Below, piece after piece: positions 1-6,872 of a stretch of 16,079 nt of DNA (position 1 is its first letter; the number at the start of each line of letters is the position of its first letter). This DNA comes from Chloroflexota bacterium (lineage in GTDB: Bacteria > Chloroflexota > Anaerolineae > Anaerolineales > Villigracilaceae), in NCBI GenBank assembly GCA_016191985.1, contig JACPVB010000078.1:1-16079 (forward strand), in the 5' to 3' direction. The position numbers and the translations under genes were made by a program. The notes under the pieces were generated by a model. The model saw only the letters and a program-made list of their open reading frames with translations, searched no databases and was not told the origin of the DNA.

Positions 1-1
1 A

Positions 2-1369
2 GAAGGCAAGCCGCTCCACCTGCGCACCAATCCGTTGATCCGGCGTGTGTTCGGGTTCGAGGGCGAGCTGGCGCTCAAATCCCTCCAGCGCGACCGCAAG
101 AAATACCTCACCACGTTACTCTCGCTCATGCTTAGCATCATTCTGTTCGTGGCTTTCAACGCCCTGAGGCTGTATACCGACACCACCACCCGCCTGGCTG
201 TCCAAGCGATGAACTACGACCTACAGATCGATCTGGATTACCGTCAAAGCCATGCCAAGGATTTTGCTGAACGGGTCAGCGAGTTACCAGAAGTGCAACG
301 GGTTTCCTACGATCGCTGCTCCCACGAGCAGTACATCCCCCCACGCGCGACGATCACGTACCCGGCGTACCAGGCACTGCAGGAGATGACCAGTCTTGAA
401 TTTGAATCTCTACCCGAACCTGTGGAAGGCGATACATACGCGTTTGTGCTCAAAGTGTGTACCGTGGGATCATCCGAGTTTGCCCACTACGCCGCGCAGC
501 TCGGTCTGGACCTGCGGCAGTATTCCGATCCATCCGCGCCGCTGGGGATCCTGCTCAACCACACCACCCGGCGCCAGGGTGGCAAGCTGTACGATTTCGA
601 CCTCTTCAATCTGAAGCCGGGCGATACGATCACTGCCACTCAGATGTCTGGCTGGACTCCTCCCCAAGCTGGGAGCGAAGCAACACCCAACCTGACGTGG
701 ACGGTGGGCGCGGTCACCCAGGAGACACCCTTGGGCTTTATGGGGGGCGGTTCGGAAATGATCGTCTCGGACGTCGTCTTCGACGGTTTGAGCGAACGGA
801 TGCTGCAGTTGGGCCCGATCAATAACGGGCACATGACCGTCAAGAGCGATGACCCGGACGCGGCGGTGGAAGCCATCGAACGGCTCTACAAGTCTACGGT
901 GGGGGGCAATTTCTCATACTATTCGATGAAGGAGTTCAATAAGAGCCAAACCCTGCAGACGATGATGACCAACCTGTTCTTCTATGGGTTTCTGACGCTG
1001 ATTACGCTGATCGGGGTGACCAACATCATCAACACGCTGGATACCAACATCAAGCTGCGCCGGCGCGAGATCGCCATGCTCAAGTCGGTCGGGCTGACGC
1101 CGGGCGGCTTCCTGCGCATGTTACGCTACGAGAGCCTGTTCTACGGGTTGACCGCCCTGCTGTACGGGCTGCCAATCGGGATCGCACTCTCCTACTTGAT
1201 CTATAAACAATTTGGCGGGGTCATTTATTTCGCCTTCAGCCTGCCCTGGTGGGCGATCGCGGCCTGCGTGCTGGGCATCCTGGCAATTGTTTTCGCCACC
1301 ATGATGGTCTCGGGTGCGATGATCCGCAACGACAACATTGTGGATACGCTCAAAGAGGAAAATTTATAG
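2..1369 (+). CDS. FtsX/MacB-family ABC transporter permease, C-terminal part (5' end cut by window)
   Basis: This is the C-terminal half of an ABC transporter permease with FtsX-type domains. The frame is open to the left edge without a stop, so the TTG at 35 is not a real start. The visible part starts with a linker and the motif FGFEGELALKSLQRDRKKY, which in the large (about 850-residue) Firmicutes-type FtsX permeases precedes the second half. A membrane segment follows (LTTLLSLMLSIILFVAFNAL). Then comes an extracytoplasmic domain of roughly 250 residues and three C-terminal membrane segments (LFFYGFLTLITLIGVTNII, FYGLTALLYGLPIGIALSYL, WWAIAACVLGILAIVFATMM). The sequence RRREIAMLKSVGLT between the last helices is the typical FtsX cytoplasmic signature. 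Such permeases work with a separate ATPase, usually encoded next to them and here presumably to the left. Substrate is unknown; antimicrobial peptide or lipid export is common in the family. Confident on family, not on cargo. Confidence 0.9.
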   Translation, partial: EGKPLHLRTNPLIRRVFGFEGELALKSLQRDRKKYLTTLLSLMLSIILFVAFNALRLYTDTTTRLAVQAMNYDLQIDLDYRQSHAKDFAERVSELPEVQRVSYDRCSHEQYIPPRATITYPAYQALQEMTSLEFESLPEPVEGDTYAFVLKVCTVGSSEFAHYAAQLGLDLRQYSDPSAPLGILLNHTTRRQGGKLYDFDLFNLKPGDTITATQMSGWTPPQAGSEATPNLTWTVGAVTQETPLGFMGGGSEMIVSDVVFDGLSERMLQLGPINNGHMTVKSDDPDAAVEAIERLYKSTVGGNFSYYSMKEFNKSQTLQTMMTNLFFYGFLTLITLIGVTNIINTLDTNIKLRRREIAMLKSVGLTPGGFLRMLRYESLFYGLTALLYGLPIGIALSYLIYKQFGGVIYFAFSLPWWAIAACVLGILAIVFATMMVSGAMIRNDNIVDTLKEENL

Positions 1370-1385
1370 ACTCCTCAAAGAGCCT

Positions 1386-1463
1386 AAACACGAAGGACAC
1401 AAAGGGGGCAAGGAAGGCCCTTGATCGGCTTTCTCCTTCGTGGCCTTGGTGTCCTTTGTGTTT
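1386..1463. repeat. imperfect inverted repeat between the permease and lipoprotein genes
   Basis: The left arm at 1386-1404 (AAACACGAAGGACACAAAG) pairs with the right arm at 1445-1463 (CTTGGTGTCCTTTGTGTTT) with two mismatches. The 40-base loop between them is rich in AAGG/CCTT and could itself fold (AAGGAAGGCCCTT, 1410-1422). It lies just after the permease stop and could act as a transcription barrier or be a dispersed REP-like repeat. There is no clean T-run, so a classical terminator is doubtful. Confidence 0.6.
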
Positions 1464-1515
1464 GAAAAATGGTTTTACCGTTAAGCCGGTAGACCCTCAG
1501 TTTCAAGGAGTCCGA

Positions 1516-1977
1516 ATGTCAAATAAGCTTTGTCTTGTTCTGTCCGTACTATTAACGTCCGCTATGCTTCTCGCCGCCTGCGCGCCCGCAGCACCGATTC
1601 AGCCAACAATCGCTCCATCTGCATCCGCCGCACCATATCAGCCAACAACTGCTCCGGGTGCAACCGCAGCGTCGGTTCCCCCTGCGGGGACGATGCAACC
1701 AACGGCCGCTTCGGGTGAAATAGATCTATGCGGCGGCACCGGTGGCAACGGGCAGATCGTCAGCGTGGGAATTAACGAATTTACTATGAAACGAAACGAC
1801 GACGGCAGCAATCAGGTCGTCCACCTTTCAGGCCAGGCGACAATCAAAACTTCAGCAGGCTCCGCATCGCTATCCGATTTGAAAGTAGGATACAGGGTAA
1901 CGCTCGTCGGGGGCCCAAATCCTGATGGCAGCTTTACCGCAGATACTGTCGTGGTTTGCAATGGAATCGTTCCATAA
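1516..1977 (+). CDS. small lipoprotein with DUF5666-like beta-barrel domain
   Basis: A 153-residue predicted lipoprotein of unknown function. The start at 1516 is set by AAGGAG at 1505-1510, five bases upstream, and by the signal peptide that follows; the reading frame is open further upstream but overlaps the permease gene and lacks support. Residues 1-21 are a lipoprotein signal with lipobox LLAAC, so Cys22 should be lipidated and the protein anchored outside the membrane. Residues 23-68 are a Pro/Thr/Ala-rich spacer with repeated QPT units. Residues 78-148 (GQIVSVGINEFTMKR to SFTADTVVV) resemble the DUF5666 family, a small OB-like beta barrel seen in many bacterial lipoproteins. Cys72 and Cys148 flank the domain and could form a disulfide. 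The upstream gene is separated by 146 bases containing an inverted repeat, so separate transcription is likely. Confidence 0.85.
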   Translation: MSNKLCLVLSVLLTSAMLLAACAPAAPIQPTIAPSASAAPYQPTTAPGATAASVPPAGTMQPTAASGEIDLCGGTGGNGQIVSVGINEFTMKRNDDGSNQVVHLSGQATIKTSAGSASLSDLKVGYRVTLVGGPNPDGSFTADTVVVCNGIVP

Positions 1978-2007
1978 ACTCAGTCAGGGCAGTAAAACGG
2001 TTCTCAG

Positions 2008-2192
2008 TACCTGAAATCGGTTGCCGATGGTTCTGTCCAAGCCGGCATCAGCACCGGCACCCTGCAAAACGGGGCGTCGGCCTGGCCCCCTTCCATGATT
2101 GGGACAGCAGGATCCCAGCCGATCTGAAAGCCCAGATCCAGCAGGCAAGCGACGGGATTAAGGATGGTTCCATTACGATTGATCTACCCTGA
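2008..2192 (+). pseudogene. frameshifted C-terminal remnant of a BMP-family substrate-binding lipoprotein
   Basis: Two frames join into one recognisable protein tail. From 2008 one frame reads YLKSVADGSVQAGISTGTLQ followed by NG. From about 2073 the next frame reads GVGLAPFHDWDSRIPADL and goes on to the stop at 2190-2192. This matches the end of BMP/Med-family ABC substrate-binding proteins (PnrA/RbsB-like fold, typically purine nucleoside binding), where a GTLENGGVGLAPFHDWDS-type stretch precedes the last helix. A single missing G in the G-run at 2071-2074 explains the shift. No N-terminal part is present: an in-frame stop lies at 1993-1995 and the lipoprotein gene ends at 1977. About 60 of the usual 330 or so residues remain, so it is a relic of deletion or recombination. 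Recognition rests on the C-terminal motif only. Confidence 0.75.
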
Positions 2193-2207
2193 GTGAAGTA
2201 AATATCT

Positions 2208-2245
2208 AACCACGAAGTCACCCATTTGTGACTTCGTGGTTTTTC
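2208..2245 (+). terminator. Rho-independent terminator
   Basis: A perfect 14-bp stem (2208-2221 with 2228-2241) and a six-base loop, followed by a T-rich tract (TTTTCTTC). It closes the + strand transcript coming from the left and sits between convergent genes. Read on the other strand the tail is only weakly U-rich, so it may also slow transcripts of the large - strand gene. Confidence 0.85.
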
Positions 2246-2264
2246 TTCGTAGACGTACGCTTCG

Positions 2265-4958
2265 TTACCAGTCTGGGTAGCGGTCCTGGCTGGAGTTTCT
2301 CGTCAGGTTATAGGTGTCGCCGCCTGCCAGCTTGGTGAGATAGATTTCCAGGTTCCCGTCACGATCGGAAATATAGAGAACCCACTCACCCTTTGCGCCG
2401 AGAGCGGCATCTTGATCCTGGGCAGAAGAATTGTTTGTAATATTGGTGGGGCTGCCGCCACTATCGGTCATTGTATAAATTTCGGGGTTGCCGTCCCGGT
2501 CGGTTACGAAGGCAAGCAGCGCTTTTCCAGCAATTCCAGAAGGAGAATAGTCGTTGGCTGCATTCTTTGTGAGGTTGACCAAACCCGTTCCATCCGGCCG
2601 GATCTTATAAATTTCCAGGTTGCCGTCGCGGGTGGACGTGAATGCGATCCAATCCTCCGTGCTGAGCAGGCGTGGAACGGAGAACCAGGTTGGAGCGAAA
2701 TCGTTGGCGCTGTTGTTGGTGAGTTTGCGAACCTGAGAGCCATCGCTGCGCATGATGTAGATTTCCTGGTTGCCATCCCGATTGGTAGTGAATGCGATCC
2801 AATTGCCATCCGGCGACCAGGTCGGTTCCTGGTCATCGCCTGGGCTGTTGGTCAAATTTACCGGGGCGCGGCGGTCCACACCGGTGAGATAGATTTCGTT
2901 ATTCCCATTTTGATTCGATACATAGGCAACCCGCACGGAATCCGGGGCCAGGGCCGGCTGCATATCCGCGGCAGTGTTATTGGTCAAACGCACCATGGAC
3001 TGAGTGGCAAGGCTCAAGGCATAAATTTCCGAGTTGCCGTCGCGGTTCGATTCAAAGACGACAATTTCCTGCAAGGCGGGGATTGCAACGGTGGGCGTGG
3101 GAACTACGGGGTTGGTCGGCACAAAGGTGGATGTGGAAACCGGCGGGGGAATTGGCGTTGAAGTTGCAGCTGGCGGAAAGGTATTTGTAGGAACTACATT
3201 TGTGGGAACTGGATTGGTTGGAGCCGGGGTGACTCCCTGTGTTACAGGATTCGTCAGGGCTGGATTCAAGGGGTTGCATGGATTCGGGTCGTTCCCATCG
3301 GTAATTCCATCTTGATCTGAATCGGGGACGAGCGGGCGTGGGCAGGTTTGATTCTCCTCGCCATCCATAAGCTGGTCTTTATCGGTATCCATCTGAAGCG
3401 GGTCTGTCCCAATCGTCAGCTCGGCGCTATCGCTCAGGCCGTCCTTATCGGTATCCGCAGCGCGCGGGTCGGTCCGATGGTTGATTTCATCGCCATCGTT
3501 GAGAAAATCTCCATCGGTGTCCGGGTTAAGCGGGTCGGACCCATATCTATTAACTTCATCTCCGTCCTTTAACCCATCGTCGTCGGTATCAGGGACAAGC
3601 GGGTCTGTCTTAAAGTTAAGGGCTTCTTCACCGTCCACCAATCCGTCTGAATCTGTATCAGGCTGGAGCGGGTCTGTGCCGATCTTGAATTCTTCGCTGT
3701 TGATCAGCCCGTCGCCGTCGGAATCCGCATCCGGCGGGAGCGCAATCTGAGTCAGATTCAAGGTGGGGGTGGGCGTGGCAAAGGCAGCGCCTGGAATGGC
3801 GCCCAGGGCAAACGCCGAAAAAGCACACAGGGATATAAACCCAACCAGCATAATGGATGCCAGCCAGGGAGGGATAAACCCGCCTTCGCTTACCTCGCCC
3901 GGCAATTCCATTGATTTGTTCCCAGTGGATTGGACTTCGACCATAAAGGGATAATTTTTCTCGCTTCCAATGATGGGACGTGCCCTAAGCCTGCCACGGA
4001 AAGGATAGACGCCTCGTTCCCCAGCCGCTACTTGAATCTTCTCCTCTTGCGGAATCTCCACGAAGGCAGTTTCCGTTTTCTCCGCCTCCGGCGGTGAGCC
4101 AGGTTTTGAAACGGGTACTTCCTTCTCGAACACCAGGACATTGGCCGCGCTTTGGAAGTTCAAGCTGTACGTATCCATCGTATTCCCCTCGTTCTCCACG
4201 ATGATGTTGGCCGGTTTCTTCGCCTCGATCATTTCATGCTGCAGGGAGGCCGAAAATTCCGAAAAGACCGACACCGTCAGAATGCATTCAACTTCCGTTT
4301 TTTGTTCTGGAAAGTTCTGGCTGAAGAACAGGATTTTGAACGGCATCCGCCCGGCCGTTGCTTCAGACGAGCGGGGAGCGCGAATGGTAAGCTGAACTTC
4401 CTTGCTTTTGGATGGTTCCAGAAATGTAAGCGCCGCGTTCGTGGATACCCAATCCGCGGGGATGCCTTCGACATTTAATTGAAAACTATCCTCTTTCAAT
4501 CCACGGTTTTGCAGGAGAATCGGAATGGTGATGCTTGAACCCGGGGAAATGGAGAAATAGATGGACCCGAGCATGATCCCGATGCGCCCCAGAGATTGAT
4601 AGGCGGCCACGGTCAGAAAGCTGTGCGCCGTGGCGGAACGTGTCGGGTCGCTGTGACTGACCACGCGAACATCCAGCGGATATTGGCCTACGCGGCTTTG
4701 GGGAATATAGGGAGGGTGAATGTTAAACGTGACCTGCTTTGCCTCTTCCGCCTCCACGTGTACCACAGGAGTTTCCAGGGTGATCCAATCTACTGGAACC
4801 CCCTGGATGAGGACATCGAAATAATCATCGTGGGATTCGTGGTTGATGATTGCAATGTGAATCTGGGCATTGCCCTCCGGTGCAACCACCACATGCTGCT
4901 CCTTGATTGCCAGTATGAAATCAACTTTCTCTTTGCTTGGGTGAGGTTGGGTAGTCAT
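2265..4958 (-). CDS. membrane-anchored protein with Ig-like domains, thrombospondin type 3 repeats and a six-bladed TolB/PD40-like propeller
   Basis: An 897-residue multidomain protein; the start at 4958 is backed by AGAGGA about seven bases upstream. Residues 1-350 are beta-rich, with two or three Ig-like units of the NEW3/CARDB kind (GVPVDWITLE near 53, GIPADWVSTN near 165). There is no N-terminal signal peptide. A single membrane helix spans about 365-393. Residues 410-562 hold seven DxDxDG-type calcium-binding thrombospondin type 3 repeats of about 23 residues (DTDSDGLVDGEE, DTDDDGLKDGDE). A Pro/Thr-rich linker covers 563-628. Residues 630-897 form six propeller blades with the signature (S/T)xRDGNxEIY, as in WD40-like PD40/TolB repeats. 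The lone helix suggests a signal-anchor protein with repeats and propeller outside, which would put the Ig-like domains in the cytoplasm. Function is unknown; binding or surface sensing is plausible. It lies 25 bases downstream of the SDR gene. Confidence 0.88.
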   Translation of the reverse strand: MTTQPHPSKEKVDFILAIKEQHVVVAPEGNAQIHIAIINHESHDDYFDVLIQGVPVDWITLETPVVHVEAEEAKQVTFNIHPPYIPQSRVGQYPLDVRVVSHSDPTRSATAHSFLTVAAYQSLGRIGIMLGSIYFSISPGSSITIPILLQNRGLKEDSFQLNVEGIPADWVSTNAALTFLEPSKSKEVQLTIRAPRSSEATAGRMPFKILFFSQNFPEQKTEVECILTVSVFSEFSASLQHEMIEAKKPANIIVENEGNTMDTYSLNFQSAANVLVFEKEVPVSKPGSPPEAEKTETAFVEIPQEEKIQVAAGERGVYPFRGRLRARPIIGSEKNYPFMVEVQSTGNKSMELPGEVSEGGFIPPWLASIMLVGFISLCAFSAFALGAIPGAAFATPTPTLNLTQIALPPDADSDGDGLINSEEFKIGTDPLQPDTDSDGLVDGEEALNFKTDPLVPDTDDDGLKDGDEVNRYGSDPLNPDTDGDFLNDGDEINHRTDPRAADTDKDGLSDSAELTIGTDPLQMDTDKDQLMDGEENQTCPRPLVPDSDQDGITDGNDPNPCNPLNPALTNPVTQGVTPAPTNPVPTNVVPTNTFPPAATSTPIPPPVSTSTFVPTNPVVPTPTVAIPALQEIVVFESNRDGNSEIYALSLATQSMVRLTNNTAADMQPALAPDSVRVAYVSNQNGNNEIYLTGVDRRAPVNLTNSPGDDQEPTWSPDGNWIAFTTNRDGNQEIYIMRSDGSQVRKLTNNSANDFAPTWFSVPRLLSTEDWIAFTSTRDGNLEIYKIRPDGTGLVNLTKNAANDYSPSGIAGKALLAFVTDRDGNPEIYTMTDSGGSPTNITNNSSAQDQDAALGAKGEWVLYISDRDGNLEIYLTKLAGGDTYNLTRNSSQDRYPDW

Positions 4959-4983
4959 GATTATTCCTCTAGTTTTAATTTTT

Positions 4984-5916
4984 TTACCAACTTTTGTTCA
5001 GATGGGTAGGCAGTTGTTTAAGATAGCCCGGCCTGAACCTGGCAACTTCCAGGTTGCAAAGCTCCTCGCTGACTTTCCAGAGTCTGAAAGCCTCTTCCAG
5101 GTCATGGGATTCATATGAAGATTGGGTGGGTTTCTTATCAATAAAATACTGCCCGGTGATATCGGTAACGTCCGGCGAACTTGCCAGATATATCGGAGTC
5201 TCTGCCCCCGCTTTTGCACTCTTCGCAAACAAAAAATGGATCATATTCATGAACGGGCGCACTAGTTTGTCCTGTTTACCCAGATAGGTATTCACGAAAC
5301 CAGGGTGTAATGCGTTCACCGTCACATCGGTATCGAGCAGGCGGCGGGAGAGTTCGTACGTGAACAGGAGGTTCGCCAGTTTGGATTGGCCATACGCCCG
5401 CATGGCGTTGTAATCGTCCATCAATTGCAGGTCTGTAAAGTGCATGGTCTCGCTGCGGTGTGATTCCGAAGCAACGTTCACAATGCGGGGAGATTCACTC
5501 CGCAGAAGGGAATCCATCAAAAGCATGGTGGTCATGAAATAATTCAAGTGGTTGAGTGCAAATGTCATTTCGATCCCATCCAGGCTCTCCTCCCGTTTGA
5601 GAAAGAAACCGCCCGCGTTATTTACAAGCACATCCAGGTGGTCATATTTTTGTTTGACGGTCTCCGCAAATCTGTGGATCTGCTCCTGCGACGAAAGGTC
5701 CACCAGTATGAAATCGGCGCAATCTCTCAACGCAAAAGCGTCCACATGGCGACAGGCATTCTCGCCGCGCACCTGGTTATGTCCGGTCAGCACTACAAAT
5801 GCTCCCATGGAAGCCAGCCCCAAGGCAATATGTAAACCGATCCCCCGGCTGGCGCCTGTGATCAGGCAAACCTTTCCATCCATGAGGCCCCTGGCTTCTT
5901 CAATTAACTCATCCAT
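4984..5916 (-). CDS. short-chain dehydrogenase/reductase (retinol dehydrogenase/WWOX-like)
   Basis: A 310-residue classical-type SDR, an NAD(P)-dependent oxidoreductase acting in the cytoplasm. Visible landmarks are the dinucleotide-binding glycine motif TGASRGIG (20-27), the NNAG motif (99-102), the catalytic serine in NVAS (Ser150), the catalytic pair YGQSK (Tyr175, Lys179) and the HPG turn (204-206). The overall pattern (DLSSQEQIHRFAE, ALNHLNYFMTT, RPFMNM) is closest to the retinol dehydrogenase 11-14/WWOX-like group, but the natural substrate cannot be told. The start at 5916 has AAGGTG seven bases upstream; Met12, just before the first strand, is an alternative. All catalytic residues are intact. 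It is the first gene of a likely two-gene unit with the propeller protein. A paired GGGATAYA motif lies about 130 bases upstream. Confidence 0.93.
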   Translation of the reverse strand: MDELIEEARGLMDGKVCLITGASRGIGLHIALGLASMGAFVVLTGHNQVRGENACRHVDAFALRDCADFILVDLSSQEQIHRFAETVKQKYDHLDVLVNNAGGFFLKREESLDGIEMTFALNHLNYFMTTMLLMDSLLRSESPRIVNVASESHRSETMHFTDLQLMDDYNAMRAYGQSKLANLLFTYELSRRLLDTDVTVNALHPGFVNTYLGKQDKLVRPFMNMIHFLFAKSAKAGAETPIYLASSPDVTDITGQYFIDKKPTQSSYESHDLEEAFRLWKVSEELCNLEVARFRPGYLKQLPTHLNKSW

Positions 5917-6046
5917 ATGCTTACACCTTATCAGCCATTACAACAAACATCCATTTGAAAAAATTCCTTTTTCCTGCCTGCTGGTCTCGCCCGATTCAAC
6001 CTTAATCAACATGAGATGTTTTGACCATGTATCCGGATAGGTATTC

Positions 6047-6066
6047 TGGATACAAATAGGGATACA
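6047..6066 (-). promoter_or_regulatory. paired GGATACA direct repeat upstream of the SDR gene
   Basis: TGGATACA (6047-6054) and GGGATACA (6059-6066) stand 12 bases apart, a spacing near one helical turn. Closely related pairs occur at 6841-6860 and 9256-9276, also in gaps upstream of - strand genes. It is a candidate regulator-binding site or promoter element for the SDR/propeller unit; the binding protein is unknown. Confidence 0.45.
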
Positions 6067-6076
6067 TTATCGAAAT

Positions 6077-6089
6077 GCGCATCATGCGC
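6077..6089. promoter_or_regulatory. short palindrome GCGCAT-C-ATGCGC
   Basis: A perfect 6-bp inverted repeat around one central base, immediately beside the paired GGATACA motif. The spacer is too short for an RNA hairpin, so a dimeric protein site is the likelier reading. It could also be chance. Confidence 0.3.
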
Positions 6090-6102
6090 GGACCTGGGGG
6101 TT

Positions 6103-6313
6103 GGGTCCTGTTTCAGAAACAGGACTCAAGCCGAAGTCCAGAAAGAGGCGCTTTCATCCTGCAAGAGATGCGTGGGCGGGGCCACGGGGCGCACTAAAAG
6201 GTTGTAGATGAGTTTGCTCCCTTCGCCGTCCTCGGCGAAGGGTTTCCTGCAGAACGCCGCCGGGGACGGCGGCTTGAGCCTATTTACCAGCAAACTTTGA
6301 GTGCTCCCGGGGC
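6103..6313. ncRNA. multi-branched palindromic structure, possible structured RNA (strand uncertain)
   Basis: This fills the gap between the SDR and the small receiver gene. A first hairpin has a perfect 9-bp stem (6105-6113 with 6117-6125, loop CAG). Further right is a nested fold. An outer stem joins 6187-6195 to 6300-6308 with one mismatch. An inner 7-bp stem joins 6212-6218 (GTTTGCT) to 6289-6295 (AGCAAAC). Directly abutting it is a 10-bp hairpin (6219-6242, loop TCCT), then a 7-bp GC-rich hairpin (6256-6273) with a GGGA loop. Nested stems closing on a multiloop are what a structured RNA, a leader element or a mobile-element relic would show. I do not recognise it as a known RNA class, and the strand cannot be fixed. 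On the + strand a T-run follows at 6336-6342 (AACTTTTTT). Confidence 0.45.
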
Positions 6314-6380
6314 ACGGTCAACGGTTGTTTCTTAACTTTTTTGGACATAGACGGAATACAGATGAATCCCCGGTTGAAAA

Positions 6381-6743
6381 CTAATCGCGTTCGGAAGTGC
6401 CCTCCAGGATACGAATCAATTCCTGCAAGGAAAGATCGGAAATATCCTCCTCATGCCGTTCCATTCGCTTCATCTTGACCCACCTGCCATCGGACGAGAA
6501 AGCCATGATTTGTGTGTGTGGATGTTCCTTCATATAAACGTCCATCCAACCTGGCATCGGGCTATCCATCGGCAGGGAGATCACCACCCATTCTGCCTCT
6601 CGTTTCTCAATGGCTGCGGGCAACTTATCCTGATCCGTAACCTCCTGTACGATTTCCACATGCCGGGTCTTGAGCAGAATACGCTTCCACATTTCGCGCA
6701 AGAGACGTGAACTATTCGCCAAAATGATACGTTGTACCGACAT
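6381..6743 (-). CDS. stand-alone receiver-like protein lacking the phosphorylation aspartate
   Basis: A 120-residue protein with the length and pattern of a CheY-type receiver domain: MSVQRIILANSSRLLREMWK start, an EIVQEVTD strand-turn, the core strand EWVVISLPMDSP and a final helix SLQELIRIL. The residues needed for phosphotransfer are missing: the acidic pair is Asn10-Ser11, and the aspartate at the end of the third strand is Ser56. It is therefore at best a pseudo-receiver, perhaps a protein-protein interaction module. I chose Met19 of the longer frame (ATG at 6741-6743) because the sequence from there fits the domain and GGAG lies 11 bases upstream; a start at 6797 has no ribosome-binding site. 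It lies 129 bases downstream of the NarL-type regulator gene. No DNA-binding or enzymatic domain is fused. The fold assignment is from pattern only. Confidence 0.7.
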   Translation of the reverse strand: MSVQRIILANSSRLLREMWKRILLKTRHVEIVQEVTDQDKLPAAIEKREAEWVVISLPMDSPMPGWMDVYMKEHPHTQIMAFSSDGRWVKMKRMERHEEDISDLSLQELIRILEGTSERD

Positions 6744-6840
6744 AAAAAGAGGATCTCCGTTGCATGAAACCATCGGGTAAAAAGACGCCCACAGCATAGC
6801 ATTGGGAAGTGCAAAACTCCATATGCAGGTTCATATGGCA

Positions 6841-6860
6841 GGGATATAGATTGGGATATA
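6841..6860 (-). promoter_or_regulatory. paired GGGATATA direct repeat upstream of the small receiver gene
   Basis: Two identical GGGATATA copies (6841-6848 and 6853-6860) are separated by GATT, a 12-base period. They lie about 98 bases upstream of the chosen start at 6743, in the gap after the NarL-type regulator gene. This is the most perfect of three such pairs in the window. It would fit an operator for an own promoter of the small receiver gene. Confidence 0.5.
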
Positions 6861-6872
6861 TTTTGCTTGGGA

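Noticed and set aside
1249..1515. Upstream extension of the lipoprotein frame
   Set aside because: It overlaps the permease gene and the inverted repeat. The ATG at 1516 has a good ribosome-binding site and directly starts a lipoprotein signal peptide.
2412..3161. Long open frame on the + strand opposite the propeller gene
   Set aside because: It mirrors the repetitive propeller codons, has no recognisable domain and no ribosome-binding site, and lies fully inside a well-supported gene.
3300..3740. Regularly spaced DNA repeats of about 70 bases resembling a repeat array
   Set aside because: They are the coding sequence of the seven thrombospondin type 3 repeats; the period equals about 23 codons and there are no variable spacers as in CRISPR.
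6103..6313. Identification of the palindromic structure as 6S RNA, tmRNA, RNase P RNA or an IscB/TnpB guide RNA
   Set aside because: I could not find the conserved core sequences of these classes, and no IscB, TnpB or transposase gene is nearby; kept as an unassigned structure.
6744..6797. Longer start for the small receiver-like protein at 6797
   Set aside because: No ribosome-binding site, and the extra 18 residues do not belong to the receiver-like pattern, which begins at MSVQRIIL.
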